Shown here: positions 20,369-30,095 of the stretch, in pieces | How positions within the stretch are numbered: the stretch's first letter is position 1 | Layout of the letters: each line of letters begins with the position of its first letter | Source of the DNA: Phytomonas francai | Lineage: Eukaryota > Euglenozoa > Kinetoplastea > Trypanosomatida > Trypanosomatidae | Length of the DNA stretch: 64,000 nt | Assembly (NCBI GenBank): GCA_001766655.1 | Contig: MJCC01000020.1 | Coordinates: forward strand, 130,331 to 194,330 | Reading direction: 5' to 3' | Program-made: the position numbers and the translations under genes | The notes under the pieces: model-generated | The model's database searches: none | Seen by the model: the letters and a program-made list of their open reading frames with translations, nothing else | What the model was told of the DNA's origin: nothing

Positions 20369-22444
20369 TTACGACTGATTCAGGTAGATAATGTCATCGC
20401 CGCCCGGACCATTGCCTATGGAGAGCACCTTGCACCCTGTGAAGTGCTCGACGGTGGATAAAAATTCACAGAGCGCGGGCGGGAGCGAGGCGCCCTTCCT
20501 CCGTTTCGTCGACGCGATCGGCGTGTCCTTCCACCCGTCTACGAGTTTCACAATGGGATGGCAGTAAGCGAGGACGGCCTCGCTCGGGACCGGGTCCCCC
20601 GCGCGGATGATATCCCCATTTTGATACCGCCGCCCGTTCGCCTCGCTGACAACGCCGTCGAGGCTGAAGTAGACGTACGCGATGGTGATCCCGATCCGGT
20701 CGTAGGCGTCGCCGCGGTCCAGAGCGGAGATGGTGAGGTACGGCCCCTGGATCGCGTTCACCTCGTTGTGTAAAACGCAGTCGAAGAAGCCGCAGATCCG
20801 CGGCTTTCGCGTTACCGCACCGAGCTCGCCATGGAAGGCGGAGGAGGCGATCGCCATCGCCGCGTTGATGTTATAGGTCCCAGACCCATCCGTGTACTCA
20901 ATCGGCTCGGCGATCCCGTTAAATCGGTCTGGATCGTTCGCGTGGGGGAAGGCATAGTTGAAGAACAAGGACTGGATGGCGTCAAAATCGACACAAATAT
21001 CCTTCGGCAGCTCATCTAGCGTCCGAATATTTCGCGAGGAGAAGAAATCCTGCGCGACAAAGCTACTCGGGCAGGCACCGATGCCCACGCGGCTGGAGGC
21101 GGGCGCCTTGTGCACGTTAATCACGACCGTCTTCACGTGCTGGAAGTTCAGCTGCGATGCCGCGAAGATGCCGGCCGCCGAGGTGTTCGCGGAGGTCGAG
21201 CTAACCCAAAACTTATCGCAGGCATTGCTCAGCCAGAAGGACTGAGGGCCCTCCAGGAGCACCTTGTCCCCGCGCTGGACCGTGGCCGCCATCTCCCGAA
21301 CCGCGTCGCAGCGCTTCGGAAAGGCCGGGTTCTCACGAACCCGCGCCTTGTAAAGCTCCACGAGGTACTCGATCTTATCCTCTGCGGTGGCGAAGTTCAC
21401 GACATATGGGGGGACGCGCCGCATGGTGCCGCTGTTGGTCTCCTTGCAGAGCTGCACGACGTCCTTGTCTGTCATGTTCTTCTGCTTGAGCATCCCAAGG
21501 TACACCTCGAGCCCTTTTTGCAGTTGGCTGCGCAGGGCAGCCTCGTCGTTGAAGATGTGATCGAGGCGAATCCCCTGCTTGGAGACCTTTCCCGCGTGCG
21601 CCGGCGAGATCCCTTTCAGCGTCGACGCGTTCACCTTGGAGAGGACGAGGTCGAGCAGCTTGTGGTAGGGCGTCACGACGTAGACGTTGCCGACCCCGAT
21701 GCGCCCCTGGTAGGGAATCTCAGCGTCGATGAGCTGCTGAAGCTCCGCCTCGAGGAAGGAGATGGGGTCCATCACGCACTCCGGGCCGATAAGGCATCGC
21801 ACGCCCTCCGACAGGATGCCCGAGGGGAGCAGGTTGAAGACAAACCGCCGGCCCCGCCCGTCGTAGACCGTGTGCCCGGCGTTCTCGCCGCTGTTCACGC
21901 GGGCCACGCAGGCGCACCGCGGGTGCCGCGAGACGGCCTCGACCGTCTTGCCCTTCCCCTCATCCCCGAAGTAGGCCCCGGCGACGATGATGACGTCGTG
22001 GGCCTCCACGATCGGGTAGAGCACGTCCTCCAGCGCGGCCTCCGCGTAGCTCCGCAGCGTCTGCGGCTCCCGCAGCTCCGGCAGGGGGGTGAGCCCGCCC
22101 AGCGCCGCGTAGAGCTCCCGCTGCGCGTCCGTCGTCCGGAAGGACTCGAGCGCTGCGGGAGGGGGGGGGGAGGGAGGTGCGGGGGCCGAGCAGACGGGAA
22201 TCGGCGCGCCCTTCCCTTTGGCGGACGACTCCTTGGGGTGGCTCAGCTGCCGCCGCCGCCCCCCCGTCGTCTTCCCCGTCGCATGCCCCTCCCCTCGCCC
22301 CTTTTCCACAGCCTCTCCCTGTGTCCTTTCCAGGGCCTCCTTCTGTCCCTTCTCCGCAGCCTCGGCAGGGGCTTTGTTGGGGTGAAGTTTGGAGCCGAGC
22401 CGAATCCTGTCCGGCGCAGCGGCGGACGGGGCCGAGAGAACCAT
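20369..22444 (-). CDS. ADSS: Adenylosuccinate synthetase
   Basis: A 691-residue enzyme joining IMP and aspartate with GTP to give adenylosuccinate, the committed step from IMP to AMP and central to purine salvage in purine-auxotrophic kinetoplastids. The phosphate loop GDEGKGK is at 160-166 with the catalytic Asp at 161, and NSGENAGHTV carries the catalytic His. Other conserved blocks are LLPSGILSEG and GIGACPSSF. The first 100 residues are a low-complexity extension rich in Lys, Glu, Ala and Pro, and the body holds inserts that lengthen it beyond the 430-460 of most organisms; long forms are known in trypanosomatids. The ATG at 22444 is the first in frame. No peroxisomal (glycosomal) tripeptide is present; it ends NQS. 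Confidence 0.95.
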   Translation of the reverse strand: MVLSAPSAAAPDRIRLGSKLHPNKAPAEAAEKGQKEALERTQGEAVEKGRGEGHATGKTTGGRRRQLSHPKESSAKGKGAPIPVCSAPAPPSPPPPAALESFRTTDAQRELYAALGGLTPLPELREPQTLRSYAEAALEDVLYPIVEAHDVIIVAGAYFGDEGKGKTVEAVSRHPRCACVARVNSGENAGHTVYDGRGRRFVFNLLPSGILSEGVRCLIGPECVMDPISFLEAELQQLIDAEIPYQGRIGVGNVYVVTPYHKLLDLVLSKVNASTLKGISPAHAGKVSKQGIRLDHIFNDEAALRSQLQKGLEVYLGMLKQKNMTDKDVVQLCKETNSGTMRRVPPYVVNFATAEDKIEYLVELYKARVRENPAFPKRCDAVREMAATVQRGDKVLLEGPQSFWLSNACDKFWVSSTSANTSAAGIFAASQLNFQHVKTVVINVHKAPASSRVGIGACPSSFVAQDFFSSRNIRTLDELPKDICVDFDAIQSLFFNYAFPHANDPDRFNGIAEPIEYTDGSGTYNINAAMAIASSAFHGELGAVTRKPRICGFFDCVLHNEVNAIQGPYLTISALDRGDAYDRIGITIAYVYFSLDGVVSEANGRRYQNGDIIRAGDPVPSEAVLAYCHPIVKLVDGWKDTPIASTKRRKGASLPPALCEFLSTVEHFTGCKVLSIGNGPGGDDIIYLNQS

Positions 22445-22518
22445 GGCGGGCGGCTTCGTACTCCTTGGACGCGGTTGGGGACTACTGGATGATGGGTTTC
22501 GATTTCCCCCTTTGATGA

Positions 22519-22542
22519 TCTCTCTCTCTCTCTCTCTCTCTC
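22519..22542. repeat. TC dinucleotide microsatellite
   Basis: Twelve TC units, about 75 bases upstream of the ADSS start. Confidence 0.9.
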
Positions 22543-22830
22543 GATTAATATAGATTGACCAGTTGCTAAATCGTTAGGTATTTATCTGCGTATTTCCTAG
22601 TGCGTTATCCTGAACGTTATGCTACCTAATGCGAATTGAAACAATGAAATGGAAAGCCTTTAGGTAATACAGAACGGCGATGTCACTGAGAAGACCTGTG
22701 GAATAGCAACCAAAACACAGAGACTGGTGAAAAAGTTACTCTGCTCTAGGGTACTAGCAGGAACCAGTTACAACAGAAAAGCAAATGAACCCACAAGAGT
22801 AAATCGGAACATGTTTTTTTTTTTTTTAAA

Positions 22831-22848
22831 GGGGGGGGGGGGGGGGGG
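22831..22848. repeat. 18-base G homopolymer (C on the coding strand)
   Basis: Direct reading; preceded by a 14-base T run. Confidence 0.9.
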
Positions 22849-23158
22849 TAAACTTCAGAATAGGTAAAAAAGACTTGGATAGGTCTCGTTAGATCGTTTT
22901 GGAGATGGAAGTGATAGGAATAGGAAAGGGGATCTTAGGAACCTCACATGGCCGGCTTTCTGTTCTAAATTATTTTCCCACCCATTTGCAACCCAACGAA
23001 TCCCACCTTGCCGCACAGCTCCGGGAGAACGATGATCTAGTCTGATCGAAAAGTCACCCACAAAAATGTACCCGCCTCAAAATCCAATAGAAGTAGGGAA
23101 GTGAGAAGAGCATAGACTTCCCTATCCCCCCCCCCCTCACCGTCCTGCAGGCGATGGC

Positions 23159-23716
23159 CTACTCGTACGCGTAACGACTCCGTGGATCCAGCTTCTGCAG
23201 CCGCCCTCGGGTGAATAAATTCGGATCGCGAAACCTCTCCGTGGCCTTGCTTGGCCGCAGGACCCGGGCCCGCCAGTCGGGCTCCTCGAAATGGTCGAGC
23301 TCCGGCCTGTAGACGGGGTTGCTCGCGACGAGCGGGGAGGCCTGCCCGCGGGCCTGGAGGGCCTCGCGCAGCGCGCGCGACCGCGCGACCTTCTGAATAT
23401 CCGGCTCCACGTCCAGCCATCGGTAGCCCGGGTGGATGCGCGAGGTGCGAATCGAGACGACGCCTTTGGTGGTCGCGTAGAGGGTGTAGGTGTTGGGGTC
23501 CATCCGGACATTCCGCCCCGGGCGGTACTCCGGCTCCCGGGAGTACCGATCCTGCCCAAAGCGCCGGCGCTGCTCCTTCAGCTTCTCCACCGGCACCACG
23601 GGGGTGCCCGGGACGACGTGGAAGACCTTAAAGGCCTTGCGCGAACGCCCCGCCTGGTTCTTCGCGTTCCCCCCGGTCACCTTGCTCGCCAGACGAGCGC
23701 GGGTCCACGAAAGCAT
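23159..23716 (-). CDS. Mitochondrial large-subunit ribosomal protein bL27m
   Basis: A 185-residue protein of the bacterial-type L27 family, a large-subunit protein near the tRNA acceptor site. The N-terminus MLSWTRARLASKVTGG is basic and amphipathic, fitting a mitochondrial presequence. It runs into the L27-like ASKVTGGNAKNQAGR segment, followed by PGRNVRMDPNTYTLYATTKGVV, which corresponds to the L27 beta domain. The C-terminal 85 residues are a kinetoplastid-style extension. I start at the ATG 23716; upstream extension to 23779 would need a TTG. Confidence 0.85.
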   Translation of the reverse strand: MLSWTRARLASKVTGGNAKNQAGRSRKAFKVFHVVPGTPVVPVEKLKEQRRRFGQDRYSREPEYRPGRNVRMDPNTYTLYATTKGVVSIRTSRIHPGYRWLDVEPDIQKVARSRALREALQARGQASPLVASNPVYRPELDHFEEPDWRARVLRPSKATERFRDPNLFTRGRLQKLDPRSRYAYE

Positions 23717-25445
23717 CCTGGCGGAATCGGAAACGACGCGGGACGGGCGAGGAAATGCGGCTTTGCGTGCAGCTGGCAAACTCTACAAGAAGGCCTCCGT
23801 GCGTCGTGCGCGGCGGCTCGGGATCGGCACCGCGGAGGCAAATGGCAAATGGTTTCCCCCTATCCCAACGGCTCCTTCGCCTACTTTCCCTCACCTTTCT
23901 TGATGAAACCTTTAAGGATAGATGTTTGTACAAAACAGGCTTCAAAGGGAAAAAAAAAGGAAGTGAGAACATCAGGGGTCATGGATCATTCTTTCCGTGT
24001 ACACGGTAAAAGGGACAAGCAGTACCAAAAAAAAAACGCATCAATCCTCCTTTGTTTCTTTTCCTGTTTTCAGCAATACCACTTTCACAGGCGAATCGGG
24101 TTGTTCTCGGTGGTCATTTATAAGCACTATATTTTACCATTAATTAGTCTTCGAATTTAATTTAAAAACATTAAATACGTAGCGTTTCACATAAGTTCGT
24201 AGAAATATAAGCAGTACGCATGAACGGAATTTATATATAAAAGAAGCAATGAATTCACGAAAATGAGCGTTTCTCTCAATGGGAAAATAAGCCTTTTTCG
24301 ACTACACCTATTCTAGTTTAAAGTTATTTCAGTTTAATTTATAAATGTTTCAACGCTAAAAAAAGGTAAACGAGAAAGAATTTAACATTATAAAGAAATC
24401 CTACTTCAACCAAAATAAAAAAATTAAGTCAGTATTTCGTAAAAATAAAAATGTGAAAAGCAATTCAACTCTTGCTTTCCAACAATGGGTAGGGAGCGGA
24501 CAGCGAGTGTCCTATAGGGCCGTTACGGCGTTAAAAAAAAAAAAAAGAAAATTATTACCAAGTGTTTATCATAATAAACCATTTTCTATAATTAATAAAA
24601 CCAAATTAGTGTATATACGGAATTATCGAAAGAAAGAAACTCGTTTTCACATTCTATCTTTCGATGTGTTGCAGGGCATTGGGGGAAAAAACGAAAAGTT
24701 TGCTTGGTACGCACTCAGCAGCATTTTGGCACTTTTCTTTCTCATGCTAATAATTGCTCCATTGTAACATTTTTACATGATACATCGCACCTCAATTCAA
24801 GCCTACCAATAATATTAACGTAGCCTCAAGATTGTGTAACTTTAACGGGAAACAACGTATCTATTTTTCCTATTAACGAGCAAAGGCTCTTATTCATGTA
24901 ATGACGTTTACTAGACCAACATGAATCATTAAATTACATAGTTTTAATGATTCACTCAATATGTCCTCGTCAGTCTGCATTTATCGAAAAAGCTTGAGGT
25001 GAACATAAAGACAATGAGGAAAGGTTTAAGTTCCATACGCCAGCGTTTAAATAATAAAAAAGCTTCAAATTACTTACGCACCCCTCGTAAGCTTCCCCCT
25101 TGCAGCAACCGTTCCGGTAGTCGTTTCCATGCTAAAAACACCACAAGATGAGTGTCAAACAGCATAGTGTGTTAGTCATTGGAAACAATGCTTTTTTATC
25201 AAAAAATAAATAAATAAATAAATAAATTTAAAAAGTAAAGGGCGGGATGAGATAAACATATTAATTTTCAACAGATTTATCAGAAAGCACTCATCCGTTT
25301 TTCCTTTACATGTTTTTCTACGCTGGATACGAAAAAGAAACGCATGCTAATGTCGCAAGAAGGAAAGTGAGGGGGAGAAAGGAGAGATTTTTTTTCAAGA
25401 AGAAGGATCTCATCAAGACCCTCTCCTCCCTCTGAGGGATGGACC
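23717..25445. other. Intergenic, AT-rich, 1.7 kb
   Basis: No supported gene on either strand. An AAAT repeat lies at about 25204-25227. The 150 bases next to bL27m are still GC-rich. The rest is homopolymer-rich UTR/spacer. Confidence 0.6.
25204..25227. repeat. TAAA tetranucleotide repeat
   Basis: About six TAAA units. Confidence 0.85.
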
Positions 25446-26906
25446 TTACCGTCCGAGGAGGGAAACTACGCCAAGGGCGACGAGCGAGGCCATCGAGACG
25501 CCGCCGAGGAGGGAGATCCCCATGAGCTGGCCCGCCATCGCGCGCTGGCCGTCGGTGTGGATGCCCGGCGTGATCGGCCCGTACACCATCGCGAGCGAGC
25601 CGAAGAGCCCGTTTGTCAGGCCGAGCGTCGGGGTCAGCATGAAGGGCACGGCGTGGCCGGGGATGTACTTGTAAATGCAGAGCAGAATCGGGACCAGGAA
25701 GAGGCAACGGGATAGGACCGCGACGAGCAGCGCCCGCCGCGGGATCCAGAGAAAGCGAAAGGACGAGGAGAGCCGGCCCGTCGCATCCCCGATGTTGTAC
25801 AGGAGCACCGCGATGGTGGCGAACCAGTTATCATCGCGATCGATCGGAATCACCAAGGAGGGGAAGATGATCAGGGAGAGAAAGAAGGTGCTGAAGCACG
25901 TGAGCATGCTCACGTAGACCAGCTTGAAGACAGGTCCAACCGCGGTGCTCCTCAGCTGCTGGGTGGTGGACATGTAATTCTGCGAGCCAGCGACACACTT
26001 CGTAAAATCATCGGATTCCTCATTCAGATCCTTATCCTTGCCATTGTATACGGGGGTTTCCACGCCCGTAGGGTTTGAATCGGCTACCTGAGCATAAGGG
26101 ATGCCTTCTGAATTTTGGCCAGGGACCACAAGTTCGTTGCCATGCATATTTGAATTCCTTGCATTCATCCCAGAATCCTGCATCTCGCTCTTCAGCTTTG
26201 CCATGTTGTACTCACCTACATAATTCTGTGCGAAGCTATTCCAGCGGAGCGTCAGTGACATCACCAGCCCTGCAAACATACAACAGAGGGTGAGGCTGAA
26301 GTAAATGTAGGACTGCTTCAGAACGGACTCGTACGTGTTTGGGAATGAAGCTTTGATGACGCACTGCAGGATCGACGACGTGACGCCGGAGAAACTGCAG
26401 CCGAACATGACAGCGGACATAAACTTTGACGGCATCGTACCGACGAGAACGTAGCATGTCGCCTCGAGGTACGACTTCCCCACCCCCGCCGCGATCGTGA
26501 CGATGAAAAAGGCCACTATCGCGAACTCCTGGCTGACCCTTATAGCCGGTAAGAGGAGCGTGACGATGACCTCGGACATCATGAGGGTGATCGACACGAA
26601 AAAGCGGAGGTTTAGGGAAAACTTGCGCGCAAAAGGAAGAAGCACGGTCGGACCCACGACAATTTGAGTAATGGTCGATGCTACATTGTAGAAAACGAAG
26701 ATGTTTGCCCAAAAGAATTCGTTGTTCGGCTTCGCATCCCTATCTCCTGTAACGTACTTGTAGTAGTCAACCATGTAACGAGGGGCCGAGATCAGGGCGT
26801 TAAATGGCATGAGAATTGAAATACCAAGCATCAAACACGTAACATACGTGTAAACCTCAGCGAGGGAGCTGAATTGAAAGCACGACGCCTGCTTACCTTC
26901 GGTCAT
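25446..26906 (-). CDS. Equilibrative nucleoside transporter (ENT/SLC29 family)
   Basis: A 486-residue multi-pass membrane protein of the ENT family, which imports nucleosides or nucleobases; kinetoplastids depend on these for purines. TM1 has the family look (YVTCLMLGISILMPFNALI at 15-33). About six TMs precede a hydrophilic cytosolic loop (about 230-315, rich in Asn, Asp and Ser), and five follow, ending in a hydrophobic last helix and LLGR. The total of about 11 TMs and the large central loop are typical. Substrate specificity cannot be read. It shares a purine-salvage theme with ADSS three genes away, though polycistron neighbourhood means little here. Confidence 0.92.
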   Translation of the reverse strand: MTEGKQASCFQFSSLAEVYTYVTCLMLGISILMPFNALISAPRYMVDYYKYVTGDRDAKPNNEFFWANIFVFYNVASTITQIVVGPTVLLPFARKFSLNLRFFVSITLMMSEVIVTLLLPAIRVSQEFAIVAFFIVTIAAGVGKSYLEATCYVLVGTMPSKFMSAVMFGCSFSGVTSSILQCVIKASFPNTYESVLKQSYIYFSLTLCCMFAGLVMSLTLRWNSFAQNYVGEYNMAKLKSEMQDSGMNARNSNMHGNELVVPGQNSEGIPYAQVADSNPTGVETPVYNGKDKDLNEESDDFTKCVAGSQNYMSTTQQLRSTAVGPVFKLVYVSMLTCFSTFFLSLIIFPSLVIPIDRDDNWFATIAVLLYNIGDATGRLSSSFRFLWIPRRALLVAVLSRCLFLVPILLCIYKYIPGHAVPFMLTPTLGLTNGLFGSLAMVYGPITPGIHTDGQRAMAGQLMGISLLGGVSMASLVALGVVSLLGR

Positions 26907-27284
26907 TTCTTACACAAATAGATATTTGAAGGGTATGTGTAGGAAGAGTTCTTTAGGTGGTGTTGTCTTTTTCGCTCTGCGATCTGTATATTTTTTCCTT
27001 AAAGAAAAGCAATAATAAGCTTTATAAAAAAAAAAGGAAGGACTACGTTTAATTATCTAACAGGGTTAAAAAGGGAAAACAAAAAATAGGGAAGAAAAAG
27101 GTTGACGTTAAGAAAACCAAAAACTGCAGTAGTTCTAATTACACCAATGTCAAAACGGTAGACCTCAACCAGTACATATATCTTAAGTACATGAACAATG
27201 TAAAAGTTAAAAAATAATAATTGAAAGAATCATGGGCTAAATTGAGAAACACAAATGACGGGGGACTTCCGACGTTTTGAACGC
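26907..27284. other. Intergenic
   Basis: AT-rich, purine-rich on plus at 27015-27110 (pyrimidine tract on the coding strand). No supported gene. Confidence 0.5.
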
Positions 27285-28106
27285 TTACTTGCGAGCCTTG
27301 CGGAGGAGGGGGCGTGGGGACGCCTTGCGCACCTCGGCCGCGATGAGCTTCTCCTCGCGCTCCTGGATCACGTTCATGCGCAGGCCCTGCTGCTTGGGCA
27401 GCGTCACGAGGATGTTGCTCAGGCTCTTGCCGACGACGAACACGTTGCTGGCGCGGGTCGCGAACTCGTTGCCGGCGGCGTCCTTCAGGCGGGCAATGTC
27501 GAACGCGCCGGGGTGGCGCTCGATGCTCACGATCTCGCCCACGCGGCCGCGGTTAGCGCCGGCGGTGATCATCACGGCCTTGCCGGTGCCGCGCTTCACC
27601 AGGTCGATCGCCTTCTTCTCCTTGGTGTTGTACACGATCGTATCCCCGATCGACGTGCGCGGGTCCGGGTAGCGGATGCGGTGGCCGTCGTGCGTCACGG
27701 CGACGGGGATGCGCCCGGTCGCGGTGTACAGGTTCACCACCTTCAGCAGCTTCAGGTTCCCCTCGTCCTCGGAGACGCTCACCATCACGAAGCGGCCCTT
27801 GACGTCGTACATCAGACGGAAGCGGTCCCCCGTCTTCGGGATCTCGACCACGTCCATGAAGCCCGCCGGGTACTTGCCGTCGCAGCGGGGGTGGTTGTCC
27901 ACGTGCACGAGGCCCTGGCGCAGGATCATCTCGCCCTCGCGCGCGTTCAGCGCGTACTTCAGCCGATTCCGGATGATCACCAGCAGCGGCAGGCACTCGC
28001 GAAGCTTGTGCGGACCCGGGCGCGGGCGCGGCGCGAACACGCCCGTCAGCTTGCTCAGCATCCAGTCAGCCGGCGCATACAGACGTTTCAGGTGCTTCTT
28101 GGCCAT
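27285..28106 (-). CDS. RPS4: 40S ribosomal protein eS4, copy 1
   Basis: A 273-residue small-subunit protein with the family start MAKKHLKRLYAPADWMLSK. An S4 RNA-binding domain lies at about 40-105, the central domain has GDTIVYNTKEKKAIDL, and a C-terminal KOW-like segment reads GANRGRVGEI. Length is slightly above the usual 260-265. The coding sequence reads identical to the downstream copy. A pyrimidine tract on the coding strand near 28140-28164 followed by AG at 28115-28116 predicts a 5' UTR of about 8 bases. Codon use is extremely GC-rich, as for highly expressed genes. Confidence 0.97.
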   Translation of the reverse strand: MAKKHLKRLYAPADWMLSKLTGVFAPRPRPGPHKLRECLPLLVIIRNRLKYALNAREGEMILRQGLVHVDNHPRCDGKYPAGFMDVVEIPKTGDRFRLMYDVKGRFVMVSVSEDEGNLKLLKVVNLYTATGRIPVAVTHDGHRIRYPDPRTSIGDTIVYNTKEKKAIDLVKRGTGKAVMITAGANRGRVGEIVSIERHPGAFDIARLKDAAGNEFATRASNVFVVGKSLSNILVTLPKQQGLRMNVIQEREEKLIAAEVRKASPRPLLRKARK

Positions 28107-28364
28107 GTTTTTTTCTTGTAAAAAGTACATCACGATTTTAAGAGGGGAAAAGAGGAAATTCAAGGAACGGCCCAAGGCTCCGATAAAGTTGACATACCGT
28201 TTTGCATACACATTTCGACCCCGTGTGACAAACACACAGAGTCCCCTGTTGGAGCTCCCATCAGAGTCTTTTTCGAATGAACAAGTAAATCAAAACAAAG
28301 GAACCGTTGGAAGAAAAATAAATTCAGTGATTCGCAACTCACTTTCGACTCGCTGCTTCACCGC
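28107..28364. other. Spacer between the two RPS4 genes
   Basis: 258 bases, unrelated to the sequence flanking the other copy, AT-richer than the genes. It carries the 3' UTR of copy 2 and the 5' UTR of copy 1. Confidence 0.7.
28115..28164 (-). promoter_or_regulatory. Predicted spliced-leader acceptor for RPS4 copy 1
   Basis: On the coding strand a CCTCTTTTCCCCTCTT tract is followed, without an intervening AG, by ACAAG whose AG sits at 28116-28115. The ATG follows after about eight bases. Prediction by pattern only. Confidence 0.55.
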
Positions 28365-29186
28365 TTACTTGCGAGCCTTGCGGAGGAGGGGGCGTGGGGA
28401 CGCCTTGCGCACCTCGGCCGCGATGAGCTTCTCCTCGCGCTCCTGGATCACGTTCATGCGCAGGCCCTGCTGCTTGGGCAGCGTCACGAGGATGTTGCTC
28501 AGGCTCTTGCCGACGACGAACACGTTGCTGGCGCGGGTCGCGAACTCGTTGCCGGCGGCGTCCTTCAGGCGGGCAATGTCGAACGCGCCGGGGTGGCGCT
28601 CGATGCTCACGATCTCGCCCACGCGGCCGCGGTTAGCGCCGGCGGTGATCATCACGGCCTTGCCGGTGCCGCGCTTCACCAGGTCGATCGCCTTCTTCTC
28701 CTTGGTGTTGTACACGATCGTATCCCCGATCGACGTGCGCGGGTCCGGGTAGCGGATGCGGTGGCCGTCGTGCGTCACGGCGACGGGGATGCGCCCGGTC
28801 GCGGTGTACAGGTTCACCACCTTCAGCAGCTTCAGGTTCCCCTCGTCCTCGGAGACGCTCACCATCACGAAGCGGCCCTTGACGTCGTACATCAGACGGA
28901 AGCGGTCCCCCGTCTTCGGGATCTCGACCACGTCCATGAAGCCCGCCGGGTACTTGCCGTCGCAGCGGGGGTGGTTGTCCACGTGCACGAGGCCCTGGCG
29001 CAGGATCATCTCGCCCTCGCGCGCGTTCAGCGCGTACTTCAGCCGATTCCGGATGATCACCAGCAGCGGCAGGCACTCGCGAAGCTTGTGCGGACCCGGG
29101 CGCGGGCGCGGCGCGAACACGCCCGTCAGCTTGCTCAGCATCCAGTCAGCCGGCGCATACAGACGTTTCAGGTGCTTCTTGGCCAT
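28365..29186 (-). CDS. RPS4: 40S ribosomal protein eS4, copy 2
   Basis: The protein is identical to copy 1 (273 residues), and the line-by-line nucleotide comparison shows no difference over the whole CDS, offset by exactly 1,080 bases. Identity begins three bases beyond the stop codon and ends at the start codon; the UTRs differ completely. It is transcribed before copy 1 because the array runs right to left. An AG at 29192-29193 just upstream of the ATG is a candidate splice acceptor. Duplicate ribosomal protein genes in tandem are common in trypanosomatids. Confidence 0.97.
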   Translation of the reverse strand: MAKKHLKRLYAPADWMLSKLTGVFAPRPRPGPHKLRECLPLLVIIRNRLKYALNAREGEMILRQGLVHVDNHPRCDGKYPAGFMDVVEIPKTGDRFRLMYDVKGRFVMVSVSEDEGNLKLLKVVNLYTATGRIPVAVTHDGHRIRYPDPRTSIGDTIVYNTKEKKAIDLVKRGTGKAVMITAGANRGRVGEIVSIERHPGAFDIARLKDAAGNEFATRASNVFVVGKSLSNILVTLPKQQGLRMNVIQEREEKLIAAEVRKASPRPLLRKARK

Positions 29187-30095
29187 TTTAGCTACAATAT
29201 CTTCAAGGTTCCTATAGAATTTAAAATTAAATCAATAAGAAAAATGGAAATAAACATACGGTTATTCTACAGTGGTCGACCATAAATAATTAAAAAGCAG
29301 CTATGGGGGGGCTTTTTTGCGGGCATGGTCACTTTAGTAAGTGAAAATTTATTTATATATATGCACATATAACATTCAATCTTCTAGTTCGTATTCTGTT
29401 TTGATATGAATAAAGCACTGTAGAGAAGATGCTATTTTTGAGGATATGCTACTTTTATTATATCATAATATAAAAACAATACTTGAGAGGGGGGGGGGGG
29501 AGGAAGTTTAGGTTCCACAATTTATTTTATTGACTTAATGGACAAAAAGTCTAAGCCCTTCTAAAAATAATCAAAAAATGACTTTGTTACTTCTTGCTAT
29601 CCTTTACTTAAAATACTGAGAGTTAGTTTTACCTGCGTTCTTAAAAGTGAATATACTGCGTGTTTATTATTAGTGTGCAATACGATCCTGAAAAATAAGG
29701 AAATATAAAAACCCAATAGAGTGACATAGTTCATTCAGTATTGTACCACTATTGGTTATAATCTAAAGAATAAATACTTCTGATACGTCAAGGTTTGGTC
29801 ATAAAAATAATTCCTAAATACTCCATTTCTTCACTAGCTTTAAGCTCAATATTTATAAGATGCTTTTCGGAAAGAACAAAGGAGACCTAAAAAAAATTAA
29901 AGCACTATTTGCTTTCATTAGACAAGCAATTTGATGGCTATTTTTATCTTCGATAGTCTTAAGGATGACACTTTGATTATCCATCAAAATAAAAACGACA
30001 ATTTCAAAGCTAATGATAACTACCCAAGCACTATTCGAATAAAAGATTTATATACGGAATTCGAGACTAATTTATTTTCCCGATCAAATAGAAAA
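29187..30095. other. Intergenic, AT-rich with a 12-G run
   Basis: No supported gene. Contains a G run at 29489-29500 and otherwise A/T homopolymers. Confidence 0.6.
29489..29500. repeat. 12-base G homopolymer (C on the coding strand)
   Basis: Direct reading. Confidence 0.85.

Larger units (their letters stand above)
22445..23158. other. Intergenic with TC, T and G tracts
   Basis: Holds a TC repeat (22519-22542), a T run (22814-22827) and an 18-base G run (22831-22848), plus a C run near 23127-23137. No supported gene. Confidence 0.6.
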
